From: Pseudotabrizicola sp051200875
GTDB taxonomy: Bacteria > Pseudomonadota > Alphaproteobacteria > Rhodobacterales > Rhodobacteraceae
Direction of reading: 5' to 3'
Assembly: GCF_051200875.1 (NCBI RefSeq)
Contig: NZ_CP195191.1
Span: 992,001-1,056,000, forward strand
Length of the DNA stretch: 64,000 nucleotides
Part shown: positions 50,005 through 59,008 of the stretch, one piece after another
Layout: each line of letters starts with the position of its first letter
Numbering within the stretch: the stretch's first letter is position 1
Position numbers and translations under genes: made by a program
The notes under the pieces: model-generated
Seen by the model: the letters and a program-made list of their open reading frames with translations, nothing else
Databases searched by the model: none
What the model was told of the DNA's origin: nothing

Positions 50005-50835
50005 ATGTCGATCAGCTTGGCCGAAATGGCCGTTCAAGTACTGACCACTGCTGATGGCCGGGAAAAAACCGCTCTTGGGCGGAAGCATGCCGCGGCGTGG
50101 TTTGCTGCGCGCAAGGATGGCAACCCGCTGAAAATTGGAACGGCCACGCCGCCAGATTTTCCAGCACGACCCATGAAACCTGAATTGCTTCCGCCAAAGG
50201 ACGTTCCGCGGCGCCGCCCCGGCAGCGCCGTGGGTCGTCAGGCATTGTTACATGCCGTCGCACATATCGAACTGAACGCAGTGGATCTGCACTGGGATAT
50301 TATTGCACGCTTCACCTCTTATCCGATGCCAATTGGGTTTTACGATGATTGGGTAAGGGCGGCCGACGAAGAGGCGAAGCATTTCAATCTGATTTGCGAT
50401 TGCCTTGAGACGACGGGAAGCAGTTACGGCGCGATGCCAGCCCATGCAGGGATGTGGCGCGCTGCCTCTGATACAAAAGACGACCTGCACGGTCGCCTTG
50501 CGGTCGTCCCGATGGTCCTTGAGGCTCGCGGTCTGGATGTGACGCCCGGAATGATCGAAATTTTCCGCAAAGCAGGCGAAGGCGCAGCGGTCGCGGCATT
50601 GGAAGTGATCTATGCAGAAGAGGTCAGCCACGTCGCCTATGGGTCGAAATGGTTTAACTGGCTCTGCGGAAGGGACGGAACTGACCCAAAAGAGGTGTTT
50701 CACGACTTGGTCCGCCGCTATTTTCATGGCGCGTTGAAACCGCCCTTCAACGAAGAAAAACGCGCAGATGCGGGTCTCCCGCCCGACTTCTATTGGCCAC
50801 TTGCAAACATGCGATCAAGCGATGTGACAGAGTGA
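50005..50835 (+). CDS. DUF455 family ferritin-like protein
   Basis: A 276-residue helical protein of the DUF455 family. Helices carry paired metal-ligand motifs HIELNAVDLHWD, ADEEAKHFNLIC and YAEEVSHVAYG, consistent with a diiron or other di-metal site. It lies 36 bp after the peroxiredoxin gene, so the two are likely co-transcribed. The enzymatic function of the family is unknown; tRNA-modifying MiaE-like folds are the nearest analogy. Confidence 0.88.
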   Translation: MSISLAEMAVQVLTTADGREKTALGRKHAAAWFAARKDGNPLKIGTATPPDFPARPMKPELLPPKDVPRRRPGSAVGRQALLHAVAHIELNAVDLHWDIIARFTSYPMPIGFYDDWVRAADEEAKHFNLICDCLETTGSSYGAMPAHAGMWRAASDTKDDLHGRLAVVPMVLEARGLDVTPGMIEIFRKAGEGAAVAALEVIYAEEVSHVAYGSKWFNWLCGRDGTDPKEVFHDLVRRYFHGALKPPFNEEKRADAGLPPDFYWPLANMRSSDVTE

Positions 50836-50866
50836 CCTATCCCAACCAAAGATAGGCGAATTCTTG

Positions 50867-50902
50867 CCGATCAGCCGATCAAAACGGCTGAAATCTGATC
50901 GG
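50867..50902. other. Nested inverted repeats upstream of the M23 peptidase
   Basis: The outer arms CCGATC and GATCGG enclose an inner stem AGCCG/CGGCT with a 7-base asymmetric bulge. It lies 32 bp after the DUF455 stop and may be a terminator-like or processing structure. There is no T-tract. Confidence 0.35.
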
Positions 50903-51010
50903 ATTGGTCAAATTTGTTGCAGGGGTTGGGTCGCTTGGCTAAGCAAGATCAACCTCTGGCTTGATCCTCGCTCAAGTCATCCAGATCAGTGAAGAAATGG
51001 ACCTTATCGC

Positions 51011-52348
51011 GTGCTCTCAAGGCTTGCATATCGGATCAACGCGGCGCTTGAACGGCATTTGCCGGAACAGCGCCTGTTTTTAAAATCAGATCGCGAAACA
51101 CGCTTCATTCGTCTTCGCCCGGCGACTCAGGCCATCGCCCTCGTGGGTGGCAGCGCCGCACTCGCTTGGACGATCATAGCGACGGCTATCATTTTGATGG
51201 ACTCCATCAGCGCTGGTTCTGGCCGGGAACAAGCGGCCCGCCAGCAAGCACTGTACGAACAGCGCCTGAATGCACTAAGCGAAGACAGAGATACCCGAGC
51301 AGATGAGGCCGCGAGCGCTCAGGAACGCTTCAACCTCGCCCTGGCGCAGGTTGCCGAAATGCAGGGACGACTTCTCGCATCTGAAGACCGTCGCCGAGAG
51401 CTTGAAACCGGTATTGACGTCATTCAGAACACTCTGCGCCGCACCATCAAAGAGCGTGACGAGGCCCGTGCAAGGGTAGAAGAGGCGAACGTCGCACTTG
51501 CCAGCAATGGCGCACCAAAGACCGAGGCCGGTCGCGCCAAAGATGCGCTTTCCACGGTCGATATTCTGGCCCAAGCTCTCGCCTCCACCGCGCAAGAGCG
51601 CGATGTGATGGAAGGCGCAGCCGAAAAAGCCGCAGAACGCGCCGAAGCCGTAATGGCAGAAAAGAAAGCGCTTCAGGCCCGCAACAATGAGATTTTCTCA
51701 AAGCTTGAAGAAGCGGTCTCTGTTTCAATGGAACCTCTGGACAAGATGTTCCGTGAGGCAGGCATGTCTCCCGATGATCTGCTGAATCAAGTCCGTCGCG
51801 GCTATTCCGGCCAGGGCGGGCCTTTGACCCCGCTGTCCCTTTCAACCAAAAGCAGCGAAGCGAGCGTCGATGAGGCCCGAGCGAATGCTATCCTTCAGGG
51901 CTTGGATCGGATGAACCTTTACCGGTTGGCGGCATTCAAAGCACCGTTCGCGATGCCGGTCAAAGGCAGCTTCCGTTGGACCTCGGGCTTTGGCTATCGT
52001 CGCGACCCGAAAGGCGCGGGAACTCGCATGCACGAAGGCACGGATATGGCAGGCGCCTACGGCTTGCCGATCTATGCCACAGGCGATGGCGTCGTGACCT
52101 ATGCAAGCTGGGATTCCGGCTATGGTCGGCTGGTTAAAATCAAGCATGAATTCGGGATCGAAACCCGTTATGCTCACATGTCTGCGATACGCGTTAATGT
52201 TGGCGATCGGGTCTCGCGTGGGGACCGGATCGGTGATATGGGCAATTCAGGCCGGTCTACCGGCACTCACCTTCACTACGAAATCCGCATCGGCGGCAGA
52301 GCCGTGAACCCGATGACCTTCATAAAGGCAGCGAACCATGTTTTCTAA
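51011..52348 (+). CDS. M23/LytM-domain peptidoglycan endopeptidase with coiled coil
   Basis: A 445-residue inner-membrane-anchored protein starting at GTG 51011. A membrane helix lies at about residues 42-62 (AIALVGGSAALAWTIIATAIIL), followed by a long coiled coil at about 75-245. The M23 domain is at about 320-440: HEGTDMAGAYG, SGYGRLVKIKHEFG, RYAHMS and GTHLHYEIR supply the zinc ligands His, Asp and HxH, so it looks catalytically intact. Its stop overlaps the bactofilin start by 11 bp. Confidence 0.9.
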   Translation: MLSRLAYRINAALERHLPEQRLFLKSDRETRFIRLRPATQAIALVGGSAALAWTIIATAIILMDSISAGSGREQAARQQALYEQRLNALSEDRDTRADEAASAQERFNLALAQVAEMQGRLLASEDRRRELETGIDVIQNTLRRTIKERDEARARVEEANVALASNGAPKTEAGRAKDALSTVDILAQALASTAQERDVMEGAAEKAAERAEAVMAEKKALQARNNEIFSKLEEAVSVSMEPLDKMFREAGMSPDDLLNQVRRGYSGQGGPLTPLSLSTKSSEASVDEARANAILQGLDRMNLYRLAAFKAPFAMPVKGSFRWTSGFGYRRDPKGAGTRMHEGTDMAGAYGLPIYATGDGVVTYASWDSGYGRLVKIKHEFGIETRYAHMSAIRVNVGDRVSRGDRIGDMGNSGRSTGTHLHYEIRIGGRAVNPMTFIKAANHVF

Positions 52349-52844
52349 GAGCCGAATCAACGAACCCGGGCCAAAGGCAGAAGATAAACCGAAGGCCCCC
52401 GAAACACCGGCAAAATCTGGCATGGAATTCACTCCCCCTACCCCAAAAGGCAAGGCTTCAGCTTCTGTCCTCTCATCCGACCTGACCATTGTCGGCAATC
52501 TCCGCACCACTGGTGACATTCAGGTGGAAGGCACTGTCGAAGGCGATATCCGCGCCCATCTTCTGACGGTTGGCGAAAGCGCCACCATTCGCGGTGAAAT
52601 CGTTGCCGACGATATCGTCGTGAACGGCCGCGTGATTGGCCGTGTTCGCGGCTTGAAGGTTCGCCTGACCGCCACCGCGCGCGTTGAAGGCGATATCATC
52701 CACAAAACAATTGCGATCGAGTCGGGCGCCCATTTCGAAGGCTCTGTCCAGCGTCAGGACGACCCACTGGCTCAGGGCCGCATGTCGCCCCCAACGGCGG
52801 CTGCGCCTGCACCGGCAGCAAAGCCTGCCGCAGACAATGCCTAA
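52338..52844 (+). CDS. Bactofilin
   Basis: A 168-residue polymer-forming cytoskeletal protein. The disordered N-terminus (1-45) precedes the beta-helical bactofilin domain (about 48-140: LTIVGNLRTTGDIQVEGTVEG, ATIRGEIVADDIVVNGRVIG, ATARVEGDI), and an Ala/Pro tail closes it. Bactofilin next to an M23 peptidase is a known pairing in shape control, as with BacA/LmdC-type systems: the polymer positions the peptidase. The start lies inside the end of the peptidase gene. Confidence 0.92.
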   Translation: MFSKSRINEPGPKAEDKPKAPETPAKSGMEFTPPTPKGKASASVLSSDLTIVGNLRTTGDIQVEGTVEGDIRAHLLTVGESATIRGEIVADDIVVNGRVIGRVRGLKVRLTATARVEGDIIHKTIAIESGAHFEGSVQRQDDPLAQGRMSPPTAAAPAPAAKPAADNA

Positions 52845-52869
52845 GCCACATCCAAACCGTTATCGTGAT

Positions 52870-52896
52870 GGGCGAAGCGATTGCTTCGCCCTTTTT
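52870..52896 (+). terminator. Rho-independent terminator after bactofilin
   Basis: GGGCGAAGC and GCTTCGCCC form a perfect 9-bp stem with a GATT loop, followed by TTTTT. It lies 25 bp past the bactofilin stop. Confidence 0.9.
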
Positions 52897-53670
52897 CTAT
52901 TCGAGGCTACGGCGATACAAATGCCATGAAGCGTGTCCGAATACAGGCAACACCAGAAACAGCCCCAAGAAACCGGTAGCCATTCCTGCGAACAATGAAA
53001 CTGCTATCAGTGCCGCCCAGACAAACATGATGGCCGGGTTTGCGGCTACGAGCGACCAGCTTGCAATCATAGCGGTGATGAAATCGACATCACGGTCCAG
53101 AAGCAGAGGAAGGCTGACAACGGTTAGTGCGAACAGCACCGCAGCAAAAATGGCACCGACCACTGTGCCGAAGGCCAGCATGGTCAGGCCCTGCGCTGTA
53201 AGAAAAACGTCAAGGCTGGTCGAAATATTGGTCAAGGTCGCCTTACCCAAAAACAATGCAAAGATCATATGCGCCAGGAAGTTCCAGAACAGAAAGAACA
53301 CCACGATGATGGCAGCCATCGTCGGAATCTGGCGGTCTTTCTGCCGAAAGATCACCCCAAGAACTTCGCCCCAGTCTAGCGGCTGACCTTTTTCAATCCG
53401 GCGGGATACTTCATAAAATCCGCACGCGATAAAGGGCCCGAGTATGGGAAACCCTGCCCCGGCCACGATCGTCCACCATATCTGCCCTTTGGTCGTCATG
53501 GCCCAATAAATCAGCCAGCCCCCAACAACATAGACTGCTGCAAAGAACAGCCCCAAAAGGGGGGCAGCCAGAAAATCAGACCAGCCCGACCTCAGCACGG
53601 ATCTCAAGTCGCTCATGTCCAGTTGCAAGATTTCTGGCATTGGGCGGCTGTCCGCGACGTCCTCGACCAT
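52897..53670 (-). CDS. DUF2189 multi-pass membrane protein
   Basis: A 257-residue membrane protein starting MVEDVADSRPMPEILQ at 53670; GGAGGGGG lies about 7 bp before this ATG. About six hydrophobic segments (from about residue 35, LLGLFFAAVYVVGGWLIYWAM) are separated by a basic cytoplasmic segment (EVSRRIEKGQPLDWGEV). DUF2189 is a family of unknown function common in alphaproteobacteria. Confidence 0.85.
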   Translation of the reverse strand: MVEDVADSRPMPEILQLDMSDLRSVLRSGWSDFLAAPLLGLFFAAVYVVGGWLIYWAMTTKGQIWWTIVAGAGFPILGPFIACGFYEVSRRIEKGQPLDWGEVLGVIFRQKDRQIPTMAAIIVVFFLFWNFLAHMIFALFLGKATLTNISTSLDVFLTAQGLTMLAFGTVVGAIFAAVLFALTVVSLPLLLDRDVDFITAMIASWSLVAANPAIMFVWAALIAVSLFAGMATGFLGLFLVLPVFGHASWHLYRRSLE

Positions 53671-53813
53671 TCTCTGCCCCCTCCAAATTCGGCAAAACAA
53701 AGACTATGCGCCAAAGCGCATGATCGCAAAGATGTATCTGAAATCTGAAATTCGACCGTTTGTTGCAGTCGACGCCTGAAGAAAGCGACCTGACCCAAAT
53801 CGTGGCCAGTGAA

Positions 53814-54938
53814 TTAATCTGCGTTCGCCTCTGCTCGGCTTTTCCCGGCCACATCCAATGCCAAGGTTGCGGCCATGAACTGGTCAAGATCGCCGTCGAG
53901 AACACCTTGGGTATCGCTGGTTTCAACACCTGTACGCAGGTCTTTGACCATCTGATACGGCTGAAGAACATATGACCGGATCTGGTTGCCCCATCCGGCC
54001 TCCCCCTTGTTCTCATAAGCCGCGTTGATGGCCGCGTTACGCTTGTCCAATTCCATTTGGTACAGGCGCGATTTCAGGGCGTTCATCGCAATTTCGCGGT
54101 TCTGGTGCTGCGATTTCATCGAACTGGTCGTCACGATCCCAGTGGGAAGGTGGGTAATCCGCACAGCCGAGTCGGTTGTGTTGACGTGCTGACCGCCAGC
54201 ACCAGACGAGCGGAAGGTATCAATTCGGATCTCGCTGTCTGGAACCACGATCTCGATATTGTCGTCGATCACGGGATAGACCCACACAGACGAGAATGAG
54301 GTATGTCGACGCGCGGCAGAGTCATAAGGCGAGATACGCACGAGACGATGCACACCGGATTCAGATTTCAGCCAACCATAGGCGTTGTGACCTGATATCT
54401 TGTAAGAAGCAGATTTGATCCCCGCCTCTTCGCCTGCGCTTTCTGACTGAAGTTCGACCTTATAGCCCTTCTTTTCCGCCCAACGGACATACATGCGCGC
54501 CAGCATACTGGCCCAATCGCAGCTTTCAGTTCCACCTGCACCAGAATTGATTTCAAGGAAGGTATCATTGCTGTCGGCCTCGCCATCCAGCAGTGCTTCC
54601 AACTCTTTCGATTGAGCAAGAGGCACGAGATCTTTCAACGCCTTCTCGGCCTCGGTGACGATTTCGGCATCCCCTTCCATCTCACCCAGTTCGATCAGTT
54701 CAACGTTGTCCTTCAGACCCGACGAAATCAGCCTGTAAGTCGACAGGGCATCCATCAGCGCCTGACGCTCGCGCATTAGCTTTTGCGCCTTGGCCGGGTC
54801 GTTCCAAAGGTTCGGATCCTCGATCATCGCGTTGAATTCTTCCAGACGATGCGGGGCGGTTTCCCAATCCATCCGCTGGGCCAGAAGCTTCAAGGACTTC
54901 TCGATCAGGGCGATGTTGTTCTGCGTCTCTGCGCGCAT
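53814..54938 (-). CDS. prfB: Peptide chain release factor 2
   Basis: A 374-residue release factor for UAA/UGA. The GGQ motif is at 248-250 (SSGAGGQHVN). The stop-recognition tripeptide, usually SPF, is SPY here (203-205, RISPYDSAARRHTSF). The frame is continuous, so the +1 programmed frameshift of E. coli prfB is absent. It is downstream of mrcA with a hairpin in the gap, so transcription may be partly separate. Confidence 0.95.
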   Translation of the reverse strand: MRAETQNNIALIEKSLKLLAQRMDWETAPHRLEEFNAMIEDPNLWNDPAKAQKLMRERQALMDALSTYRLISSGLKDNVELIELGEMEGDAEIVTEAEKALKDLVPLAQSKELEALLDGEADSNDTFLEINSGAGGTESCDWASMLARMYVRWAEKKGYKVELQSESAGEEAGIKSASYKISGHNAYGWLKSESGVHRLVRISPYDSAARRHTSFSSVWVYPVIDDNIEIVVPDSEIRIDTFRSSGAGGQHVNTTDSAVRITHLPTGIVTTSSMKSQHQNREIAMNALKSRLYQMELDKRNAAINAAYENKGEAGWGNQIRSYVLQPYQMVKDLRTGVETSDTQGVLDGDLDQFMAATLALDVAGKSRAEANAD

Positions 54939-54987
54939 GTCTTTTCCCTTTGGGCTCGTGCCGGGCGTGATTAGCGAAAACTACGAC

Positions 54988-55017
54988 GTCGGGCAAGGGA
55001 CTGCGCCTTTGCCCGAC
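54988..55017 (-). terminator. Hairpin between mrcA and prfB
   Basis: On the minus strand GTCGGGCAAAGG and CCTTGCCCGAC pair over 11 bp with one bulged base and a 7-base loop. It is followed by a weak T-rich tract (GTAGTTTTCGC). A partial terminator after mrcA is likely. Confidence 0.45.
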
Positions 55018-55035
55018 ATTTCGCTGACTGCTGTT

Positions 55036-57582
55036 TTAATATAGGCCGCCAGAGCTCATGGATCCGAAATCTGCCTTTTTCGGAATGACTTTGGTTTTGC
55101 CCGTAGCAGTGGTTACAGTAGAACCTCCCGTATCCACTTCGCCTAAGGCAAAGAGTGGAAGATTGCTGCCCATTTCAAAACCACCGTCAACGAAGAGGCC
55201 AAAGATGGGTTCTTCGCCTTCGCGGAAGTATTCAGCAACGACATTGTCGCCTTTTGCACCGTCGCCAAGCCGAGCACCTGTGAAACGGTCGATATTGATG
55301 AAGTAGCCGCCCGGGGGAACCTTGAACTTTGCGCCGCCGTACTTTTTGATTGCGGTTCGCATGAACTGTTCAAAAACGGGACCGCAGAAGCCGCCACCTG
55401 ATGCGCCGGACCCCAGCGTTCTGGGCTGGTCATAACCGATGTAACAGCCAGCAACGATGTTAGAGGTATAACCAACAAACCAGACGTCTTTTGCGTCGTT
55501 GGTTGTCCCTGTCTTGCCCGCCACCGGAACAGGCAGGTTGATCCCGCGCGCCGTTCCGCGCTTCACCACACCTTCCATCATGGAAGTAAGCTGATAAGCC
55601 GTAATGGCATCCATAACACGCTCTCGCTTGGAAACGAGCTTAAGTGAGGCGCCCGGATCGAGGCTTGCAAGCTGGCAGTCGGAACACTTTCTTTGATCAT
55701 GTCGATAGACCGTCCGCCCGTAGCGGTCTTGAACGCGGTCAACCAGAGTGGGCTCAACGCGCTCACCGCCATTCGCAAACATCGCGTAAGCAGCGACCAT
55801 TCGGAAGAGTGTCGTTTCCTGTGAACCAAGGGCGTTTGCGAGGAAGGCATTCATCCGGTCATAAACGCCAAAGCGTTCTGCATAACCAGCGACGACATCC
55901 ATCCCGATTTCTTCTGCAATACGCACCGTCATCAGGTTCCGGGATTGCTCGATCCCTGTGCGGATGGTGGTGGGTCCGTAGAACTTGTTCGACGCATTCT
56001 TTGGGCGCCACAGGCCCTGGGGTGTGTTCACCTCGATTGGTGCGTCAACGACGATCGTGGCAGGCGTGAAGCCAGAGTCGAGAGCGGCAGCATAGACAAA
56101 GGGCTTAAAGCTTGACCCAGGCTGACGCGTTGCCTGCGTCGCACGGTTGAACACCGAGTATTGGTACGAGAAGCCACCTTGCATAGCCAGAACACGGCCT
56201 GTGTTCACGTCCATCGCCATGAACCCGCCTTGCACATCCGGAACCTGCCGCAATGACCAGCGGACAAAGTCGCCCGTCTTGTCATCGGTCACGGCTCGGA
56301 CATGAACCACGTCCCCGACGTCAACAAGATCACCAGCGCGCTTCGCTTTGCCCGAGAGTTTGCCGTCAGCCAGACGTTTACGAGCCCAAGTCACATCATC
56401 GGCTGGAATAAAATGCCCATCTTCATCCTCGGCTACACCTTCAATGCCGATCCGCGCGGCAGATTCGCCCACGGAAAGCACAACAGCCAAGTGCCAGTCC
56501 TTGATATCGCGGGGAAGTTCGACTTCAGCCAAGGCAGCGCGCCAATCGTCCTCGGACGTCAGACGATCCGGAGAAATGACCTGCTTCGTCCCGCGCCAGA
56601 TGCCCAAGCCACGGTCATAGCGCTCAAGCCCCCGGCGAAGAGCCGCAGCAGCAGCGGCCTGTAGTTCGGGATCGACGGTTGCACGGATCGAAAGTCCGCC
56701 CGCAAAGAATTCTTCTTCCCCAAAGCTGCCGGAAAGTTGGCGGCGAATTTCGTCAGTAAAGTAATCCCGATCAGGCAGAGTTTCCCGGAACGCTGGATAG
56801 TCGCCATTCTGGACCGTCTTAAGGGGGGCGTCTTTCTCGGCCTTCGCGACTTCGGCGGTGATGTGACCATCTTCCACCATACGATTTAGCACATAGGCCC
56901 GGCGTTCAATTGCGCGGTCCATGTTCCGAACTGGATGCAAATCTGACGGTGCCTTAGGCAGCGTTGCCAGATAAGCAGCCTCACCCGGGCTCAATTCAAC
57001 AAGGGATTTGTTGAAATAGGTCTGCGCCGCAGCAGCAACGCCATAGGAATTCTGGCCCAAGAAGATTTCGTTCAGATAAAGTTCAAGGATCTTGTCCTTG
57101 GACAAGGTTTCCTCAAGCCGGCTTGCAAGAATAAGTTCTTTGATCTTTCTTTCCCCGGTCCGATCTCCTGACAGAAGAAAGTTCTTCATCACCTGTTGGG
57201 TAATTGTCGATGCGCCGCGAACGTTCTTTCCGCGACTTTGCACCGCGTCAATAAAGGCCGAGGCCATGCCGGTTACGTCATATCCGCGATGCGTATAAAA
57301 GTTCTTATCTTCGGCACTGATAAAGGCATTCTTTACCAGCTCAGGCATGTCTTCGATCGGAACGAACAAGCGGCGTTCCTTGGCGAACTCGTCAATGATC
57401 CGCCCTTCACCCGAATAGATCCGACTGATGGTCGGTGGGGAATATTGAGCAAGGCGCTCGTGGCTTGGCAAGTCCTGCGCATACATGAAGAAAATCGCGC
57501 CAATAGAGAGCGCTGCGAAAAGCACGCCCATGGTGACCATCGTAAAGATGCCACCGAAGAAAGACCCAACAAACCTTACCAC
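55036..57582 (-). CDS. mrcA: Penicillin-binding protein 1A, bifunctional transglycosylase/transpeptidase
   Basis: An 848-residue class A PBP, GTG start at 57582. The membrane anchor is at about residues 8-34. The GT51 domain carries EDKNFYTHRG with E91 as catalytic glutamate, then STITQQVMKNF and KIKELILA. The transpeptidase domain holds SSFKPFVYA (SxxK), SRNLMT (SxN) and KTGTTNDAKD (KTG). Length and domain order are typical. It lies 128 bp after the amidase gene and before prfB. Confidence 0.96.
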   Translation of the reverse strand: MVRFVGSFFGGIFTMVTMGVLFAALSIGAIFFMYAQDLPSHERLAQYSPPTISRIYSGEGRIIDEFAKERRLFVPIEDMPELVKNAFISAEDKNFYTHRGYDVTGMASAFIDAVQSRGKNVRGASTITQQVMKNFLLSGDRTGERKIKELILASRLEETLSKDKILELYLNEIFLGQNSYGVAAAAQTYFNKSLVELSPGEAAYLATLPKAPSDLHPVRNMDRAIERRAYVLNRMVEDGHITAEVAKAEKDAPLKTVQNGDYPAFRETLPDRDYFTDEIRRQLSGSFGEEEFFAGGLSIRATVDPELQAAAAAALRRGLERYDRGLGIWRGTKQVISPDRLTSEDDWRAALAEVELPRDIKDWHLAVVLSVGESAARIGIEGVAEDEDGHFIPADDVTWARKRLADGKLSGKAKRAGDLVDVGDVVHVRAVTDDKTGDFVRWSLRQVPDVQGGFMAMDVNTGRVLAMQGGFSYQYSVFNRATQATRQPGSSFKPFVYAAALDSGFTPATIVVDAPIEVNTPQGLWRPKNASNKFYGPTTIRTGIEQSRNLMTVRIAEEIGMDVVAGYAERFGVYDRMNAFLANALGSQETTLFRMVAAYAMFANGGERVEPTLVDRVQDRYGRTVYRHDQRKCSDCQLASLDPGASLKLVSKRERVMDAITAYQLTSMMEGVVKRGTARGINLPVPVAGKTGTTNDAKDVWFVGYTSNIVAGCYIGYDQPRTLGSGASGGGFCGPVFEQFMRTAIKKYGGAKFKVPPGGYFINIDRFTGARLGDGAKGDNVVAEYFREGEEPIFGLFVDGGFEMGSNLPLFALGEVDTGGSTVTTATGKTKVIPKKADFGSMSSGGLY

Positions 57583-57710
57583 GCGTCCGACCCCGATATC
57601 TTGGTGTCCACCTTATACCGCTTGCGTTTCGCGGGGTCAAAACGAACACAGCGCTTCAGGCCCATTCTCGCGCACAACTTTGCGTCATGTTATGCAGGCG
57701 GCCCAAAGCC

Positions 57711-58925
57711 CTAGTTTCTGCGCAGCGCCGAGATGGCCGCATCTTCCGCCGCCCAAATCTTCAAGCCGTCTCTGATCGCCAGCGCCATTTTCTTGCGCCA
57801 CTCTGCATCATTCAAGCGCGCCAAATCTCGCGCTGACGACATAAATCCAAGCTCTAACAAAATGGACGGAATATCAGGGGATTTCAAAACAGAAAATCCG
57901 CCGGTCTGATGTGGAAAGCGATGCATCCGCAACTCTTTCGCCTTGATCGCGGATTCAAGAGCGACCACCAGCCGGGCGATGCGTGGCTCTGTTTCCGCGC
58001 GAGCCATATCCATCAAAACCGTCGCAACCAGATCATCCTGCGCCGTCAGGTCGACGCCTGACAGCAGATCAGCGCGGTCATGGCGCTCTGCCAATGCCTG
58101 TGCCGCCTCGTCACTTGCATCTTCAGACAGGGTGTAGATCGTCGCCCCAACGGCCTCCCCTTCGGCAAGTGCGTCGGCATGCAACGATACAAAGACATGC
58201 GCTCCAGTTGCGCGCGCGATTGAGATTCTTGCCTCTAGCGGCACGAAGACATCCTCTTCACGCGTCATCACAACCAGAAAATCGCCATCCCGGACCAGAA
58301 GTTCCTTCAACTCGCGGGCAAAGGTCAGAACGAGATCTGCTTCCGTCAGCCCGTCTCTTTCCGCTCCGGGGTCTATTCCGCCATGCCCCGGGTCAAGGAC
58401 AACCACGATGGGGCCGCTTCCAAGGGGAATGGGCTTCGGCAGGTCCGCCGCCTTTGGCAAGGCCCATTCGGGTGGTTCCGGCAGAGCCGCAGCTTGGGCA
58501 AAGCCTTCTGGTGTTTCAGGTTGGAGACGCAGGATCACCTCGGAAGGACCCGCTGTTGACATTTCTGCACTTGCTACCCGCATGGGTTTCGTCAGTTCGA
58601 CTACAAGTCTTGACCAACCCTGACGAAAAACACCTGCTCTCATCTCTGCCACGGTCGCACTGTCTTGTGGAATTTGGGAAAGCCCTGTCCAATCGACCTC
58701 TCGCATATCAACGATCAGTCTTGGCGGTTCATCCATGACCCGTACCCGCCAAGGCACTGGTTGACTGATGACAAACCTGATCTCGGTTTCGTCGCCATCG
58801 TCTGAAATAGAAGACTGGTTTGGATCAAGGCGCGCCAAAGCCGAAAGTTCTTGGCCAAGAACATGTGCCGGAGATCCAAAGTCAATCCCGAACGCCAAGA
58901 TCAAACTCGTCAAGAAAACCCGCAT
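57711..58925 (-). CDS. N-acetylmuramoyl-L-alanine amidase, AmiC type
   Basis: A 404-residue exported amidase; the ATG at 58925 starts a signal peptide (MRVFLTSLILAFGIDFGSPAH). An AMIN domain at about 35-140 localises it to the wall. The amidase_3 domain at about 165-395 has zinc ligands in VVLDPGHGGIDPG (His), a Glu in the GLTEADLVL region and a His in SLHADALAEG, plus the catalytic Glu in LLELGFMSS. It cleaves stem peptides from glycan, probably in cell separation. It lies directly upstream of mrcA. Confidence 0.93.
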   Translation of the reverse strand: MRVFLTSLILAFGIDFGSPAHVLGQELSALARLDPNQSSISDDGDETEIRFVISQPVPWRVRVMDEPPRLIVDMREVDWTGLSQIPQDSATVAEMRAGVFRQGWSRLVVELTKPMRVASAEMSTAGPSEVILRLQPETPEGFAQAAALPEPPEWALPKAADLPKPIPLGSGPIVVVLDPGHGGIDPGAERDGLTEADLVLTFARELKELLVRDGDFLVVMTREEDVFVPLEARISIARATGAHVFVSLHADALAEGEAVGATIYTLSEDASDEAAQALAERHDRADLLSGVDLTAQDDLVATVLMDMARAETEPRIARLVVALESAIKAKELRMHRFPHQTGGFSVLKSPDIPSILLELGFMSSARDLARLNDAEWRKKMALAIRDGLKIWAAEDAAISALRRN

Positions 58926-59008
58926 TGTCCTGCCCTTGTTATCCACAGTGTTTCGGCCATATCAGCCCCTGTCAACTCACTCTGCCGTCATGCTTTAATC
59001 GGCATCGT

